This document shows positions 1 to 5,441 of a stretch of 6,431 bases of DNA, one piece after another. Location: NCBI GenBank assembly GCA_946482295.1, contig CAMLRB010000202.1, positions 1 through 6,431 of the forward strand, given 5' to 3'. The stretch's first letter is position 1. The number at the start of each line of letters is the position of its first letter. The position numbers were made by a program, and so were the translations under genes. Origin of the DNA: an uncultured Bacteriovorax sp. GTDB lineage: Bacteria > Bdellovibrionota > Bacteriovoracia > Bacteriovoracales > Bacteriovoracaceae. The notes beneath the pieces are model-generated. The model made no database searches. It worked only from the letters and a program-made list of their open reading frames with translations, and was not told the origin of the DNA.

Positions 1-855
1 CTTGGAGCTCTTTCAGCTCTTTGTGGTCCAAAAGATTTAATGCTTTTTGACTCTGAAAACCACGCATCTATTATCGATGCTTCGAGACTTTCTCTCGGAA
101 CAACATTCAAATACAAACACAATGACATGGCCTCTTTAGAAGAACTTCTTGAAAGCAATGTTCACCGTTTTAATCGCGTGATCATTGTTGCTGACGGTGT
201 CTTCTCAATGACAGGTGATATTTTAAAACTTCCTGAAGTCATCAAACTTGCTAAAAAATATGGCGCTTACGTATACGTTGATGATGCTCACGGAATCGGT
301 GTTATGGGTCCACAAGGCAGAGGGACTATGCACCACTTCGATCTTGCTCGTGAAGTTGATTTCAACATGGGAACATTTTCGAAATCTTTCGCGTCTATTG
401 GGGGAGTCATTTCGGGCTCTAAAGATGCAATCGATTTCGTTCGTCACTCTGCTCGTTCATTCATGTTCTCAGCATCAATGCCACCTGCAGCAGTAGCAAC
501 AGTTTCTGCTTGTATCGATATGGTGACTTCAGATGCTTCAATCTTAGAGAACCTTTGGTCAAACGTGGCCATGATGAAAGAAGGTTTTAAAGATCTTGGT
601 TTTTACACTTACGGATCAAACACTCCAATCATCCCTATCTTCATTGGTGATGACATCAAAGCACTCAAGATGACAAAGTTCCTTGAAATGCATGGTGTGT
701 TCTGTACTCCTGTTCTTCCTCCTGCAGTTCCAAAAGGTGAAGCTCTAATCAGAACAAGCTACATGGCCTCTCATAATAAAGAAGACCTCGCTCGCGTTCT
801 CGAAGTTTTTGCTGAAGCAAAAAAAGTTTTCGAGATCCCTAGCTCGCTTCACTAA
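1..855 (+). CDS. spt: Serine palmitoyltransferase, C-terminal 284 residues (5' end outside window)
   Basis: This PLP enzyme of the alpha-oxoamine synthase family condenses L-serine with an acyl thioester to give 3-ketosphinganine, the first step of sphingolipid synthesis, in the cytoplasm. The frame is open from base 1, before the first visible ATG at 40, so the start is upstream; the family is about 400 residues, so roughly the first 110-120 are missing. Seen: VDDAHGIG at 277-300, whose Asp contacts the PLP pyridine nitrogen; GTFSKSFASIGG from 370, with the Schiff-base Lys at 382-384; then RSFMFSASMPP and an ENLWSN motif. The GTFSKS and R-x-x-x-F-x-A-S-x-P-P forms match bacterial serine palmitoyltransferases better than 8-amino-7-oxononanoate synthase or 2-amino-3-ketobutyrate ligase. 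The two genes behind it fit ceramide synthesis, which supports the choice. It ends TAA at 853-855, 4 nt before the next gene. Confidence 0.88.
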   Translation, partial: LGALSALCGPKDLMLFDSENHASIIDASRLSLGTTFKYKHNDMASLEELLESNVHRFNRVIIVADGVFSMTGDILKLPEVIKLAKKYGAYVYVDDAHGIGVMGPQGRGTMHHFDLAREVDFNMGTFSKSFASIGGVISGSKDAIDFVRHSARSFMFSASMPPAAVATVSACIDMVTSDASILENLWSNVAMMKEGFKDLGFYTYGSNTPIIPIFIGDDIKALKMTKFLEMHGVFCTPVLPPAVPKGEALIRTSYMASHNKEDLARVLEVFAEAKKVFEIPSSLH

Positions 856-859
856 AATT

Positions 860-1996
860 ATGACTGCAAAACTCCGCATTCGCGAAATTGATTTCAATAA
901 TAAAAAAGACATTAACGCCTTCGTAAATCTTCCCTGGAAGATTTACGCTGGTGATACTAACTGGATTCCGCCACTCAAAATGGCAGTACGTGATCTGCTC
1001 AATAAGAAAAAACATCCTTTCTATCAAACAGCAACGACAAAAGCATGGATAGTTTCCCATGAAGGCAATGATGTTGGTCGAATCATGGCCATCAACAATC
1101 ACGCTTACAATAAATACCACAACTGCAAAAAGGGTTTTTTTGGTTTTTATGAATCAGTTGATGATCAGGAGGTCTCAGCACTCCTTTTGAAAACAGCGGA
1201 AGAATCTTTGCGAGCTGAAGGTCTTGAAGTGATGGAAGGTCCGATGAATCCGGGAACAAATTACGAATGTGGTTTGCTCGTTGATCATTTCAACGACGCT
1301 CCTCAAGTCATGATGACATACAATCCTTCTTTTTATGAAAAACATATGGCGTCTCATGGTCTTTCAAAAGCGATGGATCTTCTCGCCTACAACGTAGCTG
1401 CCGATTTCTCCATGCCGAAAATCATCATGGATATCGCTGATCGCACAGAAAAAAAATCTAAAGTTTCTTATCGAACATTGAATCTTAAAAATTGGACAAA
1501 AGAACTCGATACCATGTTCGCTATCTATAACAGCGCCTGGGAAGCCAACTGGGGATTCGTTCCCATGACTAAAGAAGAGTTCTATCATACGGCCAAAGAT
1601 TTAAAATCAATTGTAGATCCCAACCTTGTCCACTTCGCGATCGTTGATGGAGTTGAGGCCGGATTTATTCTCACACTCCCGGATTTAAACCAGGTATTCC
1701 GTCAGATTCCTTCAGGGGAATTGGGACTCATGGCGATTTACAAACTTCTCACGGCGAAAAAACGCATCAACCGTGCACGCGTAATTACCATGGGGATCAA
1801 AAAAGAATATCGCAAGATGGGTTTAGAAACCCTTCTCTACAAACATAACCACATCGCCATCCAACAAAATCCTCGCATTAAAAATATTGAGATGAGCTGG
1901 ATTTTAGAAAACAATTTGGAAATGAATAAACCTCTCATCCGCATGAGCGGAGAGGCCTATAAACGCTACCGCCTCTTTCAAAAGGCCATCGTATGA
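860..1996 (+). CDS. bcerS: YghO/bCerS-like GNAT-fold N-acyltransferase, candidate bacterial ceramide synthase
   Basis: Predicted to transfer a fatty acyl group onto the amine of 3-ketosphinganine, giving 3-keto-dihydroceramide. It is 378 residues from the ATG at 860. A TTG at 809 would lengthen it, but would run 47 nt into spt and add an unlike N-terminus. Family marks seen: LPWKIYAGDTNWIPPL near residues 24-39, GFFGFYES near 92-99, EGPMNPGTNYE near 126-136, and a C-terminal acyl-thioester-binding region with MGIKKEYRKMGLETLLY near 311-327 and EMSWILENN near 344-352. These are typical of E. coli YghO and of the GNAT-superfamily proteins that include the Caulobacter ceramide synthase. No signal peptide or membrane span is evident, so it is probably cytoplasmic or peripheral. 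No Shine-Dalgarno precedes the ATG; translation is probably coupled to spt, 4 nt upstream. Family fold is confident; ceramide synthase activity is inferred from homology and position between spt and cerR. Confidence 0.8.
   Translation: MTAKLRIREIDFNNKKDINAFVNLPWKIYAGDTNWIPPLKMAVRDLLNKKKHPFYQTATTKAWIVSHEGNDVGRIMAINNHAYNKYHNCKKGFFGFYESVDDQEVSALLLKTAEESLRAEGLEVMEGPMNPGTNYECGLLVDHFNDAPQVMMTYNPSFYEKHMASHGLSKAMDLLAYNVAADFSMPKIIMDIADRTEKKSKVSYRTLNLKNWTKELDTMFAIYNSAWEANWGFVPMTKEEFYHTAKDLKSIVDPNLVHFAIVDGVEAGFILTLPDLNQVFRQIPSGELGLMAIYKLLTAKKRINRARVITMGIKKEYRKMGLETLLYKHNHIAIQQNPRIKNIEMSWILENNLEMNKPLIRMSGEAYKRYRLFQKAIV
1984..1985 (+). promoter_or_regulatory. Shine-Dalgarno core (within CAAAAGG) for the SDR gene, inside the bcerS end
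   Basis: The GG of CAAAAGG lies 7 nt before the ATG at 1993. It supports this start even though the reading frame overlaps the upstream gene by four bases (ATGA). The motif is short, so coupling to the upstream gene probably also contributes. Confidence 0.5.
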
Positions 1997-2982
1997 AAGT
2001 TCTCATCACGGGCGCTTCAGGATTCGTAGGAACTCACCTCTGTAAGAAACTCCTTGAAGAAGGCCATGATGTGTTTGCTCTAGTACGCACGCCTTCAAAA
2101 TTTTCAGAAGTAGCACCTCACCCGCGATTAAAAATGATTCAAGGTGATCTTGATCAGGAGTTTTCCTGGATCTCTCTCCTTCCATCCGAACTAGATTCTG
2201 TTGTCCATACAGCAGGAATCGTTCATTCGTACAACACGGATCAGTTCTTTCAAACAAATGCTGTCGGCACTCTCAAATTATCAGAGGCCCTGAAAACAAA
2301 ATACAGCACACTACATTTTGTTCTCATTTCTTCACTCGCGGCCGCTGGTCCTAGCATGGGTCCAAGAAAAAGAAATGAGGATGATCTCGATGCACCTGTG
2401 AGTGTCTACGGCCGCTCAAAGAAAAAAGCGGAAGAACATTTAAAAGAAAGCGCACCTCAAGATTGGTCGATTTCCATCATTCGCCCTCCAATGATCATCG
2501 GTCCCCGTGATTCTGCCGTTCTTGATATATTTAAAATGGTTAAAGGAAAAGCAATCCTTCTGCCAGGAAAGGGCTCACTCTTGAAAATGTATAGTTTCGT
2601 GTGTGTGTTTGATCTCATCGATACGATTGTTAAAATTCTCAATCAGAAAAAAAATGGAATGTTCTACAGTGCTCATCCACAAACAGTTTCTTTTAGTGAG
2701 TTGATTTTAGAAATTAAAAATCAATTAGGAGTTCCTTTTATTTATCATCTACCAATGCCGCTCTTTCTCATCAAAGGGCTAGCAATGTTACTAAACTTCC
2801 TAAACAAAGTTTTTCCTCATCAATTGCGTTTAACGCCAGATAAAGTTTTTGAACTAGAAGCGACTAATTGGACATGTGCGGGAGAGAAGGCTTCACTTGA
2901 ACTCGGCCAACAATATGAGTTCGATCTCGAAAAAACGATCGCTGTTACTCTGGAAGATTATCGTCAGAGAAAGTGGATTTAG
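1993..2982 (+). CDS. cerR: Extended SDR (NAD-dependent epimerase/dehydratase family), candidate ceramide reductase
   Basis: An atypical or extended short-chain dehydrogenase/reductase of 329 residues. The Rossmann dinucleotide motif TGASGFVG spans residues 6-13, a catalytic-type Ser sits at 113/114 in LISSLAA, and the YxxxK pair is Y139 and K143 in VYGRSK, so the active site looks complete. In Caulobacter a protein of this family, CerR, reduces the 3-keto group after N-acylation; the same job here would convert 3-keto-dihydroceramide to dihydroceramide. A hydrophobic stretch near 255-271 could anchor it to the membrane. The start overlaps the bcerS stop by ATGA, showing tight operon coupling after spt and bcerS. 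The family also includes sugar-nucleotide epimerases and 3-beta-HSD-like enzymes, so the substrate rests on operon context. It ends at 2982, 7 nt from the converging PAP2 gene. Confidence 0.8.
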   Translation: MKVLITGASGFVGTHLCKKLLEEGHDVFALVRTPSKFSEVAPHPRLKMIQGDLDQEFSWISLLPSELDSVVHTAGIVHSYNTDQFFQTNAVGTLKLSEALKTKYSTLHFVLISSLAAAGPSMGPRKRNEDDLDAPVSVYGRSKKKAEEHLKESAPQDWSISIIRPPMIIGPRDSAVLDIFKMVKGKAILLPGKGSLLKMYSFVCVFDLIDTIVKILNQKKNGMFYSAHPQTVSFSELILEIKNQLGVPFIYHLPMPLFLIKGLAMLLNFLNKVFPHQLRLTPDKVFELEATNWTCAGEKASLELGQQYEFDLEKTIAVTLEDYRQRKWI

Positions 2983-2989
2983 ATTGGAC

Positions 2990-3793
2990 CTAGTATGTCC
3001 AGCTTAAACGCGGTCCCACAACTCCTCTGAAAGAAGTCACACCGACTGATGCTTCATGCTCGAAAAGTTTTTTGTAGAACTGATGATTGTTTTGATAGTT
3101 TCCAACTTTACGAACACCTTCAGACGCAAAAACCGATAAGAAAAAACCACCGACCACATCTGAAAGATAATGTTTTTCATCACGCACCCGTTGAATAGAG
3201 GTTGCAAAAAAAATGGCCGTCGGTAAAAGCGCTGGAACAGGTCCATAGAATTGCAACGTTTTAAGGGCAAGAACGGCATAAGGAATAACGTGCCCTGAAG
3301 GAAAAGAAGAATCTCCCCTGAAATCTGTTTCCCATTTTGAGAGATTCGCTGTGTTTGGTCTTTCATGAATTTGAATATAACTAAGTGCTGCTGATTCGAT
3401 GAAAGCGAGATACATGGCCCCGAAATATTCTTTTGCAAACAAAACAGCGCGATCATCATCTGCTTTAACACCGTAAGAGAAAAAAGCAATTGGAATAACG
3501 GGAAAGCCTAAGGCCGGCGAAATATCACTGGAAATTTGCATGTATTTAGGAATTTTTTTTGTGCGAGCATTGGCCGTTATGCGCTTATCTTCTTCGAAGG
3601 ACCACCATAAACTTGGAACTGCAGCTGCAGCTACATAGAGATTATTTTTTTCTTTGAACTGTTCTACGGCTCCCTGACCTAAATAAGAAAAACCGTCTTG
3701 AAATCCTTCCCAATATTTGGCCGCTGTTAATTCACCGGCGAAAGTTTTCGAGAGAAAGAAACTACAAAGCAAAAGAACGAGCAAACGTTGCAT
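2990..3793 (-). CDS. Secreted PAP2-family phosphatase, partner of the lipid hydroxylase
   Basis: A 267-residue phosphatidic-acid-phosphatase type 2 protein, expected to remove phosphate from lipids or other phosphomonoesters in the periplasm or at the envelope. Residues 1-19 form a Sec signal peptide (MQRLLVLLLC start, cleavage probably TFA|GE). Catalytic motifs: RP at 145-146, PSGH at 165-168 with general-acid H168, and QR-x5-H-x3-D with R202, nucleophile H208 and D212. The Lys that normally opens motif one (K-x6-RP) is replaced by Ser138, so motif one is incomplete. Hydrophobic stretches near 93-108, 122-140, 171-200 and 212-225 could be membrane segments. It starts 1 nt after the hydroxylase stop (TAATATG); AAGGAT lies about 10 nt upstream of the ATG. 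Its place next to ceramide genes suggests a sphingolipid-phosphate or head-group intermediate as substrate, but undecaprenyl pyrophosphate or phosphatidate are equally possible. Confidence 0.85.
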   Translation of the reverse strand: MQRLLVLLLCSFFLSKTFAGELTAAKYWEGFQDGFSYLGQGAVEQFKEKNNLYVAAAAVPSLWWSFEEDKRITANARTKKIPKYMQISSDISPALGFPVIPIAFFSYGVKADDDRAVLFAKEYFGAMYLAFIESAALSYIQIHERPNTANLSKWETDFRGDSSFPSGHVIPYAVLALKTLQFYGPVPALLPTAIFFATSIQRVRDEKHYLSDVVGGFFLSVFASEGVRKVGNYQNNHQFYKKLFEHEASVGVTSFRGVVGPRLSWTY

Positions 3794-3794
3794 A

Positions 3795-4412
3795 TTAGTG
3801 ATGATCCTTAGGTCCTGTGACTGTTTGAAAAATATAATCCCATAGTGGAGAACTCACACCATACTTGCTTTTTTCACCTGAGTAATGATGTTGAAGGTGA
3901 TACTTGCGGAGGTACTTCCCTACTTTAGAAGTCATCGCGAAGTGGTGAGTGGCGTAGTGAATGTAGTCGTAACAAAGATAGCCCACTAAAAAGGCCCCCA
4001 TGATGCTATCGAGATATCGTAGAGGAAAAATAAGTGAGAAAAATGACCATAAGAGCGCCACAATCAAGATGGCGGGCACCGGAGGCATGACCAGACGAGT
4101 GGGATCTTGTGGATCATCATGGTGGAGACCATGAAAAAGAAAAACAAAATATTTTCCCGCTGCACTTTTAGCATTCCAGTGAAAAACATAACGGTGCAAA
4201 GTGTACTCAGTGAAGGTCCAGAGAACGAGTCCGAAAAGAGCACTTAAGAGAACTTCATTGAGTGTTAGGCCTTGTGCATTCACGGCACGATAGAAAAACC
4301 AAACAACCACTGGAGACCAGAGCAGTAGTGGAATTATGGGATGAACATGCGTAAACGATTCGAGAATCGGATTTTTAAAAATTCGGATAGATTCGCCGGT
4401 ATGCCTTTTCAT
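3795..4412 (-). CDS. FA2H/Scs7-type fatty acid (ceramide) 2-hydroxylase
   Basis: An integral-membrane di-metal oxygenase of 205 residues from the fatty acid hydroxylase superfamily. All ten ligand histidines are present with family spacing: H73-x4-H78, H94-x2-H97-H98, H152-x3-H156 and H172-x2-H175-H176. Segments EYTLHRYVFH, HGLHHDDP, RLVMPPVPA and GVSSPLWDY resemble the eukaryotic sphingolipid alpha-hydroxylases FA2H and Scs7 more than sterol C4/C5 desaturases or carotenoid hydroxylases. Hydrophobic spans lie near 25-43, 51-67, 112-130 and 134-150. The cytochrome b5 domain fused to the N-terminus of Scs7 and FA2H is absent, so electrons must come from a separate donor not seen here. Predicted product: a 2-hydroxy N-acyl chain on ceramide, or a 2-hydroxy fatty acid. 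It is the first gene of a two-gene operon with PAP2; the start is supported by AGGTGA just upstream. Family is strong; the ceramide substrate is inferred. Confidence 0.88.
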   Translation of the reverse strand: MKRHTGESIRIFKNPILESFTHVHPIIPLLLWSPVVVWFFYRAVNAQGLTLNEVLLSALFGLVLWTFTEYTLHRYVFHWNAKSAAGKYFVFLFHGLHHDDPQDPTRLVMPPVPAILIVALLWSFFSLIFPLRYLDSIMGAFLVGYLCYDYIHYATHHFAMTSKVGKYLRKYHLQHHYSGEKSKYGVSSPLWDYIFQTVTGPKDHH

Positions 4413-4415
4413 GGG

Positions 4416-4421
4416 TCACCT
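4416..4421 (-). promoter_or_regulatory. Shine-Dalgarno AGGTGA for the hydroxylase gene
   Basis: Read on the minus strand, AAAGGTGACCC directly precedes the ATG at 4412. The AGGTGA core ends 3 nt before the start and its AGG is 6 nt away, supporting this ATG. Confidence 0.6.
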
Positions 4422-4454
4422 TTATCATTTTCGAGTAGATTTGATGAACTTCTT

Positions 4455-4481
4455 ATTATACTAAAGTTTGAAATCTGACAA
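4455..4481 (-). promoter_or_regulatory. Sigma70-like promoter for the hydroxylase-PAP2 operon
   Basis: On the minus strand TTGTCA (4476-4481) and a perfect TATAAT (4455-4460) are separated by 15 nt, slightly short of the usual 17. Transcription would begin near 4448 and give a leader of about 36 nt before the ATG at 4412. On the plus strand the same bases offer TATACT (4457-4462) as a possible -10 for the divergent START-like gene, without a clear -35, so the two promoters may overlap. Confidence 0.5.
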
Positions 4482-4499
4482 TTTAACAAAGTGGCCATC

Positions 4500-5183
4500 A
4501 TGGTGAATAACCCCTTAATACTCATGCTCCCTATCCTCTTTTTTTTCAGTCTTTCTCTAGAGGCGCAGGAAAATTTTTTACCAGAACTAAGTTCCTCAGA
4601 GAGAACGATGTTAAAAGAGCGTAAACTCATTTTAAGAACTAAAGATGTTTCCGGTTCCCCTTGGCCAGAAATCACGTTTTACGCAGTTATAGAGGCCTCT
4701 CCGCTCGAAAGCATGGGACTCTTCAGCGCCCTCGATCATCAAAAAAACTACGTACCCAACATCTTGGTCTCCAAACCTCTTAAACACATTAGTCCTGTTG
4801 AAGTTCACACTGAATATGAAATGCATGTTCCTTTTCCTTTCTCCAATGCAAAGTACGTACATGGATCTATTGTAAAAGCTAAAAAGGATTTGTATGAGCT
4901 TGAGTGGTATAAAGTTGAATCGACGTCTACTGAAGTAGTAAAAGGTTCTGCAACGTTTATTCCCTTCGAAGGAAATACACTTTTTAGATATCGTTCGTAC
5001 ATTGTTCCGAAATCAGCAATGGCAAAATTAGTGAAGTCGTTCATGTTAAAAGACGTAGAAAAAAGTATTCTCGCGATTCGCGATCACATCGAAAAACTTA
5101 AAAGAGAACAATCTCCGCTTATTGCTAAATATTCTGAGTTTATCAACCGCTCACTTAAAGGCGAAAACGTTTACGAAAAGTAG
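4500..5183 (+). CDS. Exported START/SRPBCC-like lipid-binding protein
   Basis: A 227-residue protein with an N-terminal hydrophobic export signal (NNPLILMLPILFFFSLSLEA, probable cleavage A22|Q23), then about 30 residues of linker and one SRPBCC/START-like domain from about residue 55 to 200. Seen: WPEITFYAVIEASPLESMGLFSALD, the opening strand plus helix pattern of the fold, here broken as WPEITFYAVIEA then SPLESMGLFSALD; KNYVPNILVSKPL; a set of beta strands; and a long amphipathic C-terminal helix with conserved-looking IRDHIEKLKRE. This fold makes a deep cavity for lipids, polyketides or quinones and rarely has catalytic residues. ATG 4500 was chosen over an in-frame GTG at 4491; neither has a clear Shine-Dalgarno, and the signal lacks the usual early Lys or Arg. 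It is divergent from the hydroxylase across 87 nt. A role in carrying ceramide through the periplasm is suggested by context only. Confidence 0.72.
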   Translation: MVNNPLILMLPILFFFSLSLEAQENFLPELSSSERTMLKERKLILRTKDVSGSPWPEITFYAVIEASPLESMGLFSALDHQKNYVPNILVSKPLKHISPVEVHTEYEMHVPFPFSNAKYVHGSIVKAKKDLYELEWYKVESTSTEVVKGSATFIPFEGNTLFRYRSYIVPKSAMAKLVKSFMLKDVEKSILAIRDHIEKLKREQSPLIAKYSEFINRSLKGENVYEK

Positions 5184-5365
5184 TTGAAGAAAACCTTAGA
5201 CTAATAGCTCTTTTATCAGCGGCCTGAACAGTTACGCACACTTGTAAAAAAAGGTGTCGTAGGACCTTACGAATGTCAGAAAACAGTAATGAATTGTAAG
5301 AAAAAAGAAGTATAAAAAAGTGCTGATGCCCCCTAGAATTTCTTCATAGAGACACACGAGATTAC

Positions 5366-5424
5366 ACGAAGTGGTCGACGTCTAAAAACGGATTTTGAAA
5401 CGTCGATTTTTTCTTTCACTTCGT
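5366..5424. repeat. Outer 8-bp inverted repeat enclosing the terminator
   Basis: ACGAAGTG at 5366-5373 is an exact inverted match of CACTTCGT at 5417-5424. The arms flank the terminator stem with 1 nt on the left and 10 nt (the T-tract) on the right. In RNA it would be coaxial with the inner stem but would trap the U-tract in a bulge; in DNA it could be a protein site or part of a LysR-side 3' end. Confidence 0.6.
5375..5412 (+). terminator. Rho-independent terminator-like stem-loop
   Basis: TCGACGT (5375-5381) pairs with ACGTCGA (5400-5406). Inside, AAAA and TTTT can extend the stem to a CGGA tetraloop with two small mismatches. Six T follow at 5407-5412, then CTTT. Orientation suits transcription on the plus strand from the START-like gene, although it lies about 190 nt after that stop codon. 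Read on the minus strand there is no T-tract after the stem. Confidence 0.65.
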
Positions 5425-5441
5425 AGCCTGAACACTTCATT

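Larger units (their letters stand above)
5184..5441. other. 258-nt gap between converging genes
   Basis: This stretch separates the START-like gene from the converging LysR gene. It holds a 35-codon open segment without a start codon (5208-5315), a nine-base direct repeat GCCTGAACA at 5222 and 5426, two ACACGA copies ten bases apart (5354 and 5364), and a terminator-like stem-loop set inside a longer inverted repeat (5366-5424). No tRNA, rRNA or insertion sequence is seen. A small RNA ending at the terminator is possible, but no well-spaced promoter was found: TTGTAA 5294 and TATAAA 5311 are only 11 nt apart. Confidence 0.6.

Noticed and set aside
1..855. 8-amino-7-oxononanoate synthase or 2-amino-3-ketobutyrate ligase
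   Set aside because: Same family, but GTFSKS around the PLP lysine, the R-x3-F-x-A-S-x-P-P block and the neighbouring ceramide genes favour serine palmitoyltransferase.
809..859. TTG start giving the acyltransferase 17 extra residues
   Set aside because: It would overlap spt by 47 nt and adds a basic segment unlike the family N-terminus; the ATG at 860 fits the family start and operon spacing.
839..1588. Minus-strand open frames of 60-93 residues antisense to the acyltransferase
   Set aside because: They are rich in Phe, His and Cys as expected for antisense of coding DNA, with no ribosome site or motif.
3037..3489. 150-residue open frame on the minus strand
   Set aside because: It lies within the PAP2 gene in another frame; the PAP2 frame has a signal peptide and catalytic motifs, this one has none.
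3795..4412. Sterol desaturase or beta-carotene hydroxylase
   Set aside because: The superfamily is shared, but the HGLHH, RLVMPPVPA and GVSSPLWDY blocks follow the FA2H/Scs7 branch, and no sterol or carotenoid genes are nearby.
4409..4675. 88-residue minus-strand open frame in front of the hydroxylase
   Set aside because: It is antisense to the START-like gene, covers the intergenic promoter, and shows no recognisable motif.
5236..5256. ACACTT...AGGTGT hairpin as a terminator
   Set aside because: Only six pairs including a G-U, with the A/T run in the loop rather than after the stem.
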